DNA from: Clostridiales bacterium
GTDB lineage: Bacteria > Bacillota > Clostridia > Christensenellales > Borkfalkiaceae
Reading direction: 5' to 3'
Assembly (NCBI GenBank): GCA_015069505.1
Contig: SVIL01000003.1
Location: 1 to 45,945, forward strand
Length of the DNA stretch: 45,945 bases
The notes beneath the pieces are model-generated. The model worked only from the letters and a program-made list of their open reading frames with translations. It was not told the DNA's origin and ran no database searches. Both the position numbers and the translations under genes were made by a program. Below are positions 21,760 to 30,951 of the stretch, one piece after another. Numbering within the stretch: the stretch's first letter is position 1; the number at the start of each line of letters is the position of its first letter.

Positions 21760-23862
21760 ATGGCAGATTCAACTATTACCGAAATATTCGGTTCAATGGT
21801 GTTTAACGATAAGGTTATGAAGGACCGTTTGCCCGCAAACGCATACGAGGCAGTTCGCCGTGCGATAGACGACGGCACCCCCCTTGACGCAAGTTACGCA
21901 AAATGCGTGGCTACCGCGATGAAGGACTGGGCTATTGAAAAGGGTGCGACCCATTTTACGCACTGGTTCCAACCTATGACGGGCATAACCGCAGAAAAGC
22001 ACGATAGTTTTTTAGAGCCTTTTGGAAAGGGTGAAGTCATCTTAAAATTCTCTGAAAAATCTTTGGTCAAGGGCGAGTCTGACGCATCAAGTTTTCCGAG
22101 TGGTGGGCTTCGTGCGACATTTGAAGCCCGTGGTTATACCGCGTGGGACCCGACTTCGTACGCCTTTGTTAAGGACGGAAGCCTTTATATCCCTACGGCG
22201 TTTTGTTCGTACGGCGGTGAAGCACTTGATAAGAAAACCCCCTTGCTTCGCTCAATGGAAGCGTTTAACAAGCAAGCACTTAGGATACTTAAACTCTTCG
22301 GTAAGGATAACGTCAAGAGGGTTACGCCTACCGTCGGTGCAGAGCAAGAGTATTTTTTGATAGATAAAAGCGTTTACGAAAAACGCCTTGACTTAGTGCA
22401 TTGCGGCAGAACGCTGTTCGGGGCAAGACCGTCTAAGGGTCAAGAACTTGAAGACCACTACTATGGTGCTATAAAATCAAGGGTTTCTGCGTATATGAAG
22501 GAACTTGACACCGAACTTTGGAAGCTTGGCGTTTACGCTAAAACCAAACATAACGAGGTTGCACCCGGTCAGCACGAACTTGCACCCGTTTATACTTCTA
22601 CGAATACTTCGTCCGACCAAAACCAACTTACGATGGAACTTATGAAGAGTGTGGCAAACAAGCACGGGCTTGTATGCTTGCTTCACGAAAAGCCGTTTGA
22701 GTCGGTTAGCGGTAGCGGTAAGCATAATAACTGGTCTATATCGACAGACCTTGGCGAAAACCTTTTGGAACCGGGCGACACGCCACAGGACAACGCACAG
22801 TTTTTATTGTTCTTGACCGCCGTTATAAAGGCTGTTGACGAATACCAAGACCTTTTAAGGATATCGGTCGCAGGGGCAGGCAACGACCACCGTTTGGGTG
22901 CGTCCGAAGCACCGCCCGCAATAATTTCAATATACCTTGGCGACGAACTTGACGGAATACTTTCCGCAATAGAAAAGGGAGATAAGTACTCTGCAAAAGC
23001 AAAAAGTTTGCTAAAAATCGGCGTATCGGTATTGCCGAATATCCCCAAGGATTCAACGGATAGGAACAGGACTTCGCCGTTTGCGTTTACGGGGAATAAG
23101 TTTGAGTTCAGAATGGTTGGGTCCTCCCAAAACATCGCTTGCCCGAACTTTATTATAAATACCATCGTTGCCGAGGAACTTTCGCAGTTTGCCGACGTTT
23201 TGGAAAACGCAAAGGACTTTAACCAAACGCTTAATAATTTGATTAGGGATACTATTATAAAACATAAACGCATCGTGTTTAGCGGAAACAACTATTCTGA
23301 GGAATGGGAAGCCGAGGCTAAGAGAAGGGGACTATTGAACCTAAAATCTACGGTGGACGCACTTCCGCATTTCGGGGATGAAAAGAACGTTAAGGTCTTT
23401 GAAAAACACAAGGTTTTATCCGCAAACGAGATTAAATCCCGTACGGAAATTTTGTTGGAAAATTACTCTAACATAATACACATTGAAGCGTTGACTTCAA
23501 TAGATATGGCAAGGAAGGAAATAGCCCCGTCTATTATCGCTTACGAGTCCTTCTTGTTAAACGAGTTGAACGCAAAAAAACAGTTAGGGCTTAATCTTTC
23601 TAATAAGTTGGAGGAAAAACTCGTTATCCGCCTTGCTAACCTTAGTGAACAGTTTGACGAGTTGTTAGAGAAACTTGTTAAAGATACCGAGGTTACGTCT
23701 TACGGTGCGGATAGTTTGGAAAAGGCTAAGTATTGCAGGAACGTTTTGCTTAAAGATATGGAAAACCTAAGGCACGTTGCGGACGAAACCGAACTTATTA
23801 TCGGTAAAAGTTTTTTACCCTACCCTTCTTACGAAGATATTTTGTATAGCGTTAAGTACTGA
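21760..23862 (+). CDS. glnN: Glutamine synthetase type III
   Basis: FGSMVFNDKVMKDRLP, THFTHWFQPMTGITAEKHDSF, FPSGGLRATFEARGYTAWDPTS, GAEQEYFLID, KHNEVAPGQHELAP; start at MADSTITE behind AAGGAAGGAG. Confidence 0.97.
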   Translation: MADSTITEIFGSMVFNDKVMKDRLPANAYEAVRRAIDDGTPLDASYAKCVATAMKDWAIEKGATHFTHWFQPMTGITAEKHDSFLEPFGKGEVILKFSEKSLVKGESDASSFPSGGLRATFEARGYTAWDPTSYAFVKDGSLYIPTAFCSYGGEALDKKTPLLRSMEAFNKQALRILKLFGKDNVKRVTPTVGAEQEYFLIDKSVYEKRLDLVHCGRTLFGARPSKGQELEDHYYGAIKSRVSAYMKELDTELWKLGVYAKTKHNEVAPGQHELAPVYTSTNTSSDQNQLTMELMKSVANKHGLVCLLHEKPFESVSGSGKHNNWSISTDLGENLLEPGDTPQDNAQFLLFLTAVIKAVDEYQDLLRISVAGAGNDHRLGASEAPPAIISIYLGDELDGILSAIEKGDKYSAKAKSLLKIGVSVLPNIPKDSTDRNRTSPFAFTGNKFEFRMVGSSQNIACPNFIINTIVAEELSQFADVLENAKDFNQTLNNLIRDTIIKHKRIVFSGNNYSEEWEAEAKRRGLLNLKSTVDALPHFGDEKNVKVFEKHKVLSANEIKSRTEILLENYSNIIHIEALTSIDMARKEIAPSIIAYESFLLNELNAKKQLGLNLSNKLEEKLVIRLANLSEQFDELLEKLVKDTEVTSYGADSLEKAKYCRNVLLKDMENLRHVADETELIIGKSFLPYPSYEDILYSVKY

Positions 23863-24656
23863 TGAAAATAGGCATATCTACGTCGTCCTTGTTCGGAAGA
23901 TATCCGACCGAAGACGCTTTGGCATTTTTGAATAGAAACAACGTTCAAACCGTGGAAGTTTTTTTAGAGAGTTTTTCCGAATATAACAAAGAGTTCGGAA
24001 AACTTTTGAGCGGAATAAAAGGGGATACGGACGTACACTCTTTGCACGTCTTAACCACCCAGTACGAACCGCAACTTTATAGCGTGAACGAACGGGCAAA
24101 GGTGGATTCGTTTAAGATTTTGGAAATGGCTATGCAGGCGGGTAAGGAGATAGGTGCAAAGTACTATACCTTTCACGGCGTTGCAAGGATAAAACGCACC
24201 CCGCTTGTAATAGACTTTGATAGAGTGGCTAAAATTACGCAAGATATAATCGAGGTCTTGAAAAAGTATTCCATAACCCTTGCATATGAAAACGTACACT
24301 GGTCGTATTACAACTATATAGGTTTTTTTAACGAACTGAGAAAGCGTACGGTAGGGCTTAAAGGTACGCTTGATATCAAACAGGCACGGCAGAGCGATAT
24401 CCACTATAAACACTTTATCGACGAGATGGGTAAAGATATCGTAACCGTTCACTTGTCTGACGTTGACGAAAATGGCAAGATGTGTTTGCCGGGTAAGGGT
24501 GTAACCGATTTTTACGACTTGTTTTCAAGGCTAAGCGACGTTGGGTTTGACGGTGCGTTTTTGATTGAAGCGTATAAAAGCGATTTTGAGAAGGAATCCG
24601 AACTATTTGAGTCGGTGGAATTTTTGAAAGAGGTCGCTTGTAAAACATTTAAATAG
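23862..24656 (+). CDS. Sugar phosphate isomerase/epimerase (AP endonuclease family 2 TIM barrel)
   Basis: MKIGISTSSLFGRYPTEDALAFLNRNNVQTVEVFLES, YENVHWSYY, LKGTLDIKQARQS, TVHLSDVDENGKMCLPGKG. Confidence 0.82.
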   Translation: MKIGISTSSLFGRYPTEDALAFLNRNNVQTVEVFLESFSEYNKEFGKLLSGIKGDTDVHSLHVLTTQYEPQLYSVNERAKVDSFKILEMAMQAGKEIGAKYYTFHGVARIKRTPLVIDFDRVAKITQDIIEVLKKYSITLAYENVHWSYYNYIGFFNELRKRTVGLKGTLDIKQARQSDIHYKHFIDEMGKDIVTVHLSDVDENGKMCLPGKGVTDFYDLFSRLSDVGFDGAFLIEAYKSDFEKESELFESVEFLKEVACKTFK

Positions 24657-24665
24657 AATAGACGT

Positions 24666-24703
24666 AAAAAAACGTTCTTCATTTTTTTGAAGAACGTTTT
24701 TTT
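24666..24703. terminator. Bidirectional terminator between convergent isomerase gene and spoVG
   Basis: AAAAAAACGTTCTTC-loop-GAAGAACGTTTTTTT. Confidence 0.88.
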
Positions 24704-24787
24704 ATTGCCATAATTACGGTTTTTTGCACAAAGAAAAACATACGTACGCTTTTGGTACGATTAAAATTGAGTTATGCCCGTTAAAAA

Positions 24788-25060
24788 TTAGTCTTGAGGT
24801 TTTGCTTTTTCTTCTTCAAACGCATCAAGAATTGCTTTGATGATGCATTCTCTCATTTCCGTTTTGATGGGGTGGGCGATGTCTTTATATTCGCCATCGT
24901 TGGTCTTTCTGCTTGGCATAGCAATAAAGTACCCTTCGTTACCTTCGATGACCTTAATGTCGTGAACGACAAAGCAATCGTCAAAAGTGATCGATGCCAC
25001 CGCTTTAAGTTTGCTATCGTCTTTTTTAACGATGCGAACTCTTACGTCTGAGATTTTCAT
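24788..25060 (-). CDS. spoVG: SpoVG family regulator
   Basis: [52 protein letters not shown]. Confidence 0.97.
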   Translation of the reverse strand: MKISDVRVRIVKKDDSKLKAVASITFDDCFVVHDIKVIEGNEGYFIAMPSRKTNDGEYKDIAHPIKTEMRECIIKAILDAFEEEKAKPQD

Positions 25061-25092
25061 TTTTCTTACCTTCCTTAACAGATATTACACTT

Positions 25093-25121
25093 ATTTTAAC
25101 ACAGTTTTTTAACGTTTTCAA
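25093..25121 (-). promoter_or_regulatory. Predicted promoter for spoVG
   Basis: Minus strand TTGAAA-17 nt-TAAAAT. Confidence 0.65.
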
Positions 25122-25193
25122 TAGGTTTTTAAAAATAATTCACTATTTTTTGCAAAAAGTAGCCTTTTTTTTGTACTTTCATATACTAATAGT

Positions 25194-26525
25194 ATGGATT
25201 TTTTTAACGCATACGTAAATTTTCATTTTATAGGAATAGGGGGTGTGTCGATGTCGGCACTCGCAAAGTATCTCGTGTCACTCGGTAAGGTGGTCAGCGG
25301 TAGCGATAAAACCCCCTCTGATAGAACTCGTGAACTTGAACGGCTTGGCGTTAAAGTTCACTATAAACACGCCCCGCAAACTATAAAGCCAGATTGTGTG
25401 GTAGTCTATACTTCGGCGATTGCTGACGACAACCCCGAACTTTTAAGGGCGAAAAGTTTAAACGTAAAAATCTTAAAGCGAAGCGAACTTTTGGGGCTTA
25501 TAATAAAGCGGTTTAATATGGCGGTTGGGGTTTCGGGAAGTCACGGAAAGACCACCACGACGGCTATGATTTCGGATATCCTTTTAATGGGTGGGCTTGA
25601 CCCGACCGTGTTCGTGGGTGGGGACTGCAAAGGCTACGATAATTTTAGGCTTGGCGATACGGAGTTTTGCGTGTTTGAAGCGTGCGAGTATAAACGCAAC
25701 TTTTTAGACCTTAAACCACGCTTTGCGGTAGTTACTAACGTGGATTTTGACCACGTAGAAAGTTATAAGAGCGTGGATGCACAGATAGACGCCTTTCAAA
25801 AGTTTATAGACGGTACCACTTGCTTTATATGTGCAGACGATACTTTTTCAAAAAGGTTGCACTCTGTAACCTGTGTTTCTTTCGGCATAAAAAACACCGC
25901 CAACTTTATGGCGAAAAACCTTGTGAATAATAGTTTGGGGTATTCGTTTAGCGTTTATAGGCAGGGGGTAAGGCTTGGGCGTATAAACTTAAAGGTTAAA
26001 GGGCTATATAACGTATATAACGCCTTGTCTGCCATTGCCTTTGCCGATACCGTGAATTTGCCGTTTAAGGTTATTAAGCAAGCACTTGAAGGCTTTACGG
26101 GTGTAAAACGTAGGGGCGAGATGATAGGTAGGATTAACGGGGTAAAGGCGTACGGGGATTACGCACACCACCCCACCGAAATATTAAACGCAATAAAATG
26201 TTTTGATAAAAACGCTTTGGTGGTCTTTCAACCGCATACCTATTCGCGGACTAAATATCTTTTGCAAGACTTTGTAAACGTTCTTAAACCGCTACCTAAA
26301 CTGATAATCTATAAGACCTACCCCGCCCGTGAAAGTTTTGACGGGGAGGGTTCGGCGAAAAGACTATGCAAAGAAGTGCAAAATGCGGGCGTGGGCATAT
26401 GTTTATATGCACATACGAAAACGGCTTTGCGTAGGCTTATAAAAAAGCAGATAAGCGGTTGCGATTCGGTGGTTTTTATCGGTGCGGGGGATATTTACGA
26501 CCTGGCAAAAACCTTTCTTGACTAA
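25194..26525 (+). CDS. murC: UDP-N-acetylmuramate--L-alanine ligase
   Basis: FHFIGIGGVSMSALAKYLVSLGKVVSGSD, GVSGSHGKTTTTAMI, YGDYAHHPTEI, FQPHTYSRTK. Confidence 0.96.
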   Translation: MDFFNAYVNFHFIGIGGVSMSALAKYLVSLGKVVSGSDKTPSDRTRELERLGVKVHYKHAPQTIKPDCVVVYTSAIADDNPELLRAKSLNVKILKRSELLGLIIKRFNMAVGVSGSHGKTTTTAMISDILLMGGLDPTVFVGGDCKGYDNFRLGDTEFCVFEACEYKRNFLDLKPRFAVVTNVDFDHVESYKSVDAQIDAFQKFIDGTTCFICADDTFSKRLHSVTCVSFGIKNTANFMAKNLVNNSLGYSFSVYRQGVRLGRINLKVKGLYNVYNALSAIAFADTVNLPFKVIKQALEGFTGVKRRGEMIGRINGVKAYGDYAHHPTEILNAIKCFDKNALVVFQPHTYSRTKYLLQDFVNVLKPLPKLIIYKTYPARESFDGEGSAKRLCKEVQNAGVGICLYAHTKTALRRLIKKQISGCDSVVFIGAGDIYDLAKTFLD

Positions 26526-26560
26526 AATTTTAATAAAAAAGTTTAAAGCCCCAAAAATGC

Positions 26561-26589
26561 TTGCCAAAAAAGTATAAATCGTGTAAAAT
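26561..26589 (+). promoter_or_regulatory. Predicted promoter for ldh
   Basis: TTGCCA-17 nt-TAAAAT. Confidence 0.65.
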
Positions 26590-26628
26590 TAGATATGTAA
26601 TTTATAATAGGAGAATATTTGGCAAAAA

Positions 26629-27591
26629 ATGGAAAGCAAAAAGAGAAAGATTGCCGTTCTTGGAACGGGTAACGTAGGTGCAACTATCGCATACGCACTC
26701 ACTTTACAAGGCGTATGTTCTGAAATCGTTTTAGTTGATATCAATAAAGAAAAGGCAGAAGGCGAAGCCCTTGACCTTTCGCAATGTGCCGCAAGCACCC
26801 CTTCTGTAAAGGTTTGGAGCGGTGAATATGAAGACGTTGCAGGTTCAGACATCGTCGTCGTTACTTTCGGTGTTGGCAGAAAGCCCGGTCAATCAAGGCT
26901 TGATCTTGCCGCAATTAACGTAGGCATCTTAAAGAGCGTTATAGGTAACGTTGCAAAAATCGCACCTAACGCTATATATATCGTCGTATCTAACCCCGTT
27001 GACGTATTGACGTACGTTACGATGATGGATACGGGTCTTTCAAAAAATCAAGTTATCGGAACGGGTACGCTTCTTGACAGTAACAGGCTTGCACAAGCCG
27101 TTGCATCTTATTGCAAGGTTGACACTAAGAACGTTAACGCATACGTTTTCGGTGAACACGGCGACGCTTGTATGGCACCTTGGAGTTTGTGTACCGTATG
27201 CGGTATGCCTATCAGAGAGTACTGCACCAAGATTATGGGCGTAAGCAAAGACCAACTTGAAACTGAACTTGAAAACATCTATACGGGTATGGTTGCCGCA
27301 GGTTCTAAGGTTATCAAAGCAAAGGGTGCAACTTTCTATGCAATCGCTGCTTCGACCGTACAACTTATCAAAGCGATTTTGTCCGATACCGAAACCATTT
27401 TACCGCTTGCAACTTATCTTGATGGTGAATACGGTGCTAAAAATCTTTGCACGGGCGTTTTGTGTAAGGTTGGCGGAAACGGGTTTAAGGAAATTATCAA
27501 CGTTCCGTTGCCCGAAGACGAAATGAAGCTTTTCTCTGAAAAACTCGCTTCGCTTGACAACACCTTCAACGCTTTGGGCGTAAGAAAGTAA
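26629..27591 (+). CDS. ldh: L-lactate dehydrogenase
   Basis: KIAVLGTGNVGATIAYALTLQG, SNPVDVLTYV, GTGTLLDSNRL, VFGEHGDACMAPWS. Confidence 0.93.
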   Translation: MESKKRKIAVLGTGNVGATIAYALTLQGVCSEIVLVDINKEKAEGEALDLSQCAASTPSVKVWSGEYEDVAGSDIVVVTFGVGRKPGQSRLDLAAINVGILKSVIGNVAKIAPNAIYIVVSNPVDVLTYVTMMDTGLSKNQVIGTGTLLDSNRLAQAVASYCKVDTKNVNAYVFGEHGDACMAPWSLCTVCGMPIREYCTKIMGVSKDQLETELENIYTGMVAAGSKVIKAKGATFYAIAASTVQLIKAILSDTETILPLATYLDGEYGAKNLCTGVLCKVGGNGFKEIINVPLPEDEMKLFSEKLASLDNTFNALGVRK

Positions 27592-27608
27592 CAATATAAT
27601 TTTTTCTT

Positions 27609-27720
27609 GTAAAAGGGAGTAGTTTGGGAAAGGTTACGCCTTTCCTATGCAATATCGTCAGTACGGGTTTTCCCCGGTATTGCAGAATTATCAAAAGATG
27701 ATTTTAACAAGACTTTTACC
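27609..27720 (+). ncRNA. yybP-ykoY family (Mn2+-sensing) riboswitch aptamer
   Basis: AAAAGGGAGTAG box; P2 GGAAAGG/CCTTTCC; P3 GCAATATCG/CGGTATTGC with conserved TCGTCA and CCGG; P4 AATTATC/GATGATT; conserved AACAAGAC; P1 GTAAAAG/CTTTTAC. Confidence 0.93.
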
Positions 27721-27748
27721 GTTTGGCGGTAGGGGTCTTGTTTTTTTT
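27707..27748 (+). terminator. Riboswitch expression-platform terminator
   Basis: ACAAGACTTTTACCG-TTTG-GCGGTAGGGGTCTTGT then T8; its 5' arm overlaps the 3' strand of P1, so the two are mutually exclusive. Confidence 0.92.
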
Positions 27749-27759
27749 AGGAGAGAAAA

Positions 27760-29100
27760 ATGAAAATTTTCGTGCTTTGTATGTTCATATTAACATACGT
27801 GCTTATAATAGCGTTCACAAGCAAGAAGGCACTTATCACGGGTATAATCGCTTTGGTTTTAAGCGTTGCCTGTTTGATTAGTAAAGACCTATCTTTTGCG
27901 GGGCTATTTTCATCAATTAAGTACGACGTACTGCTTATGCTACTTGGCATAATGATAACCGTCGGGCTTTTTACCGAATCGGGTATGCCTAATATGCTTG
28001 CCGAAAAAATGGTCGGGAAGATTCACAACTCTCTATTTGCGTTAGTGCTACTATCCTTAGTAAGCGGTATCGTATCCGCGTTCGTGGATAACGTTGCGAC
28101 CGTGCTTATGCTTGCCCCGATAGGACTTGCTGTTGCAAAAAAAATAGACGTTTCGCCCATTCCCGTAATAATCTCTATCGCCGTGTCAAGTAACCTTCAA
28201 GGTGCTGCGACGTTAGTGGGGGATACCACGTCCATTATGCTTGCGGATGCCCTCGGTATGTCTTTTTTCGACTTCTTTTTCTGGAACGGAAAATTCTCAA
28301 TTTTTTGGGCGGTCGAACTCGGTATGGTGGCAACTATCCCCATCTTGATTTTTATATTCAGAAAAAACAATAAAAAACTGCTTTACGTCCCTGAAAAGAT
28401 TGAGGTTAAGAGCGTAGTGCCTACTGTTTTATTGCTACTAAACCTAATATGTCTTGCATTGACTTCGCTTTTGCCAAAGGGTATTGAAATCCCTGCAATA
28501 GACTTGGTTACGGGTGCTAATACGACTATCAATATCACCAACGGCGTAATTTGTATGTCGTTTGGAATAATCGGGCTTATACACTTTGCGATTAAAAACA
28601 AGGGGCAGAAGGGACAAGTTGCTAAAACCGTTAAGTCTGCGGTGGACTATCAAACTATTTTATTCTTGCTATTCTTATTCGTAATTATAGCGTGCGTTAC
28701 GTCGGTAGGGATAATCAGTGATATAGGTAACTTCTTTAAGAATATAGGAAGTTCAAACGTATTCTTACTATATACCTTAATAGTTTTCGTTTCGGTTATT
28801 CTTTCGGCGTTTATAGACAATATCCCGTACGTTGCAACTATGTTACCCGTAATTGCGGCGGTAACCGCATCGCCCGAAATGGCGTCTTACGCACCAGTAC
28901 TCTGCTTTGGGCTATTGATAGGTGCTACGCTTGGAGGGAACTTAACCCCCTTTGGTGCGTCGGCAAACGTGGTTGGGATAGGTATTTTAGAGAAGGAAGG
29001 CTACAAGGCGAAAATGTCAGACTTTTTCAAGATAGGTATTCCGTTTACGTTGGTTGCGGTATTAAGCGGATATCTTTATTGTTGGTTTGTTTGGGCATAA
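27760..29100 (+). CDS. ArsB/NhaD (ion transporter superfamily) membrane transporter
   Basis: 446 aa polytopic; repeated motifs SAFVDNVATVLMLAPIGLAVA and SAFIDNIPYVATMLPVIAAV; GATLGGNLTPFGASANVVGIGI. Confidence 0.88.
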   Translation: MKIFVLCMFILTYVLIIAFTSKKALITGIIALVLSVACLISKDLSFAGLFSSIKYDVLLMLLGIMITVGLFTESGMPNMLAEKMVGKIHNSLFALVLLSLVSGIVSAFVDNVATVLMLAPIGLAVAKKIDVSPIPVIISIAVSSNLQGAATLVGDTTSIMLADALGMSFFDFFFWNGKFSIFWAVELGMVATIPILIFIFRKNNKKLLYVPEKIEVKSVVPTVLLLLNLICLALTSLLPKGIEIPAIDLVTGANTTINITNGVICMSFGIIGLIHFAIKNKGQKGQVAKTVKSAVDYQTILFLLFLFVIIACVTSVGIISDIGNFFKNIGSSNVFLLYTLIVFVSVILSAFIDNIPYVATMLPVIAAVTASPEMASYAPVLCFGLLIGATLGGNLTPFGASANVVGIGILEKEGYKAKMSDFFKIGIPFTLVAVLSGYLYCWFVWA

Positions 29101-29121
29101 AAATTAAAAATGCTAAAAATA

Positions 29122-29158
29122 AAAAGCCGATAAACTGTTCAGTTTATCGGCTTTTGTT
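29122..29158 (+). terminator. Terminator between convergent transporter gene and sepF
   Basis: AAAAGCCGATAAACT-GTTC-AGTTTATCGGCTTTT, perfect 15-bp stem, usable on both strands. Confidence 0.88.
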
Positions 29159-29179
29159 ATACCTAAATTTTAGGGTGTT

Positions 29180-29509
29180 TTACTTATTGAGTTCAACACC
29201 GCTTGGTGAGAACATAAAGATATTTTTTTGCATTTCGTAAACGCCACCGTCAAGTGCGTAAATAGCACCAGAAAGCATGTCAAGAACACGGATAGCCGTA
29301 TCCGTTTTAAGTTCGGTAAGATGCACAACTGCATTTTTACCCTTTTTGATTGCGTCAATAATCACAGCCACGTCCTCGTAACTTGTCGGTGCGAATACGG
29401 CAACGGGGGACGAAAACCCTTCCTTGTCGTTGTTTAACGCCGTGTTAACGCTAAGTTTTGAATCTGTCTTTACTCTCGGTTCTCTACCGAATAAATCAAA
29501 AACACCCAT
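29180..29509 (-). CDS. sepF: Cell division protein SepF
   Basis: YEDVAVIIDAIKKGKNAVVHLTELKTDTAIRVLDMLSGAIYALDGGVYEMQKNIFMFSPSGVEL. Confidence 0.93.
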   Translation of the reverse strand: MGVFDLFGREPRVKTDSKLSVNTALNNDKEGFSSPVAVFAPTSYEDVAVIIDAIKKGKNAVVHLTELKTDTAIRVLDMLSGAIYALDGGVYEMQKNIFMFSPSGVELNK

Positions 29510-30187
29510 TTAAATTTTCTCCTCGTAGTTTCTTTTCCCAAAGATAACGCTTCCAAGCCTTATCATATTGCTTCCGTTTTGTACTGCTATTTTATAATCG
29601 GCACTCATACCCATTGATAAATACTCAAAATCAAACCCGTCCGACTTTAATTCATCGTATAGTGACCGCATTTTTTTGCATAGGCTAACGAGTAACGCTT
29701 GGTCTTCAACGTGGGGTAACATAGCCATTAGCCCTTTAAGTTTGACGTTTGGCAGTTTCGACAACTCTTTTGCCATTTCAACGGCGTTGTCTGGGTTAAA
29801 ACCGCTTTTGGAAAGTTCACCGCCGATATTGACTTCCATAAGTATATCTTGCGTAACCTTTTTCTTTACGCACTCGTCGGATATTGCTTGTCCAAGATGG
29901 ATACTATCCACCGATTGTATAAGGTCAACCTTTCCGACTAAGTACTTTACCTTGTTGGTTTGAAGATGCCCTATAAAATGCCATCTTGCAGAGTTATCAA
30001 TAAACCCATACTTTTGCCTAAACTCTTGCACTTTGTTTTCGGCAACCACTTTAAGTCCGCACCTAATCGCTTCGTTTATATCTTCCACGGGCATAGTCTT
30101 GCTCGCCCCAACGATAGTTACGGGTTCGCCTAAGTTATTGCCACCTTCAAGGCTTTTTATAATAGATAAAAGTGAATCCTTTAACAT
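29510..30187 (-). CDS. YggS family pyridoxal phosphate-binding protein
   Basis: VTIVGASKTMPVEDINEAIRCGLKVVAENKVQEFRQKY, WHFIGHLQTNKVKYLV, LSMGMSADYKIAVQNGSNMIRLGSVIFGKR. Confidence 0.94.
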   Translation of the reverse strand: MLKDSLLSIIKSLEGGNNLGEPVTIVGASKTMPVEDINEAIRCGLKVVAENKVQEFRQKYGFIDNSARWHFIGHLQTNKVKYLVGKVDLIQSVDSIHLGQAISDECVKKKVTQDILMEVNIGGELSKSGFNPDNAVEMAKELSKLPNVKLKGLMAMLPHVEDQALLVSLCKKMRSLYDELKSDGFDFEYLSMGMSADYKIAVQNGSNMIRLGSVIFGKRNYEEKI

Positions 30188-30188
30188 T

Positions 30189-30944
30189 TTATTTTTCTGA
30201 AACCAAGTCTTGCATATTGAAAATGCCACTTTTTTTGGTCGCTATATATTTAGCAGCCTTAACCGCCCCAACCGCAAACACGCTTCTGTCAAACGCTTGG
30301 TGGGATAGGGTTACTGTTTCGTTAAGCCCGGCGAACAATACGTCGTGGTCGCCTACGATATTGCCACCCCTTACTGCGTGGATACCAACTTCGGTTTTAG
30401 TGCGTTTACCTACTTTGCCTTCACGCCCGTAAACGTAATTGACTTCGGGTAATTCTTCTTTAACCGCATCGGCAAGCATAAGTGCCGTACCGCTTGGGGA
30501 ATCCACTTTTTGGTTGTGGTGCTTTTCAATGATTTCTATATCAAACCCGTCAAGGCTTTTGACCGCTTTTTTAACTAAATCAATAAGTACGTTTACACCG
30601 AGTGACATGTTTGCCGAACGGAAAATAGCGATAGAGTTTGATGCGTCTTTAATCTTGGCAAGGTCACTATCATCGTACCCCGTAGTGCATAGTACCAAGG
30701 GGATAGAGGTCTTTAACGCATATTCTAAAATAGAGTCGAGACAAACGGGTGAAGAAAAGTCGATTATAACGTCAACCTTTTCGGTAACGCCCGTAAACCC
30801 GTCGTAGATAGGGAAGTTGGGGTTAGATAAATCGGAAACCTTATCCACACCGCAAACGGCTTTAACGCCGTCGTCGGTTGTCGCAGCCTCAAAAACCTTA
30901 CGACCCATCCTTCCAAGTGCTCCGTGAATTAAAACGTTAGTCAT
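30189..30944 (-). CDS. dapB: 4-hydroxy-tetrahydrodipicolinate reductase
   Basis: VLIHGALGRMGRKV, DFSSP, IEIIEKHHNQKVDSPSGTAL, GREGKVGKRTKTEVGIHAVRGGNIVGDHDV; start at MTNVLIHG. Confidence 0.97.
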   Translation of the reverse strand: MTNVLIHGALGRMGRKVFEAATTDDGVKAVCGVDKVSDLSNPNFPIYDGFTGVTEKVDVIIDFSSPVCLDSILEYALKTSIPLVLCTTGYDDSDLAKIKDASNSIAIFRSANMSLGVNVLIDLVKKAVKSLDGFDIEIIEKHHNQKVDSPSGTALMLADAVKEELPEVNYVYGREGKVGKRTKTEVGIHAVRGGNIVGDHDVLFAGLNETVTLSHQAFDRSVFAVGAVKAAKYIATKKSGIFNMQDLVSEK

Positions 30945-30951
30945 AAGCCCC

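Noticed and set aside
21520-21760. Possible guanine riboswitch upstream of guaA
   Set aside because: None of the conserved purine-aptamer motifs is visible on the minus strand and the predicted leader is only about 35-40 nt.
22683-23291. 202-aa minus-strand ORF inside glnN
   Set aside because: Fully antisense to glutamine synthetase III; composition consistent with a shadow ORF.
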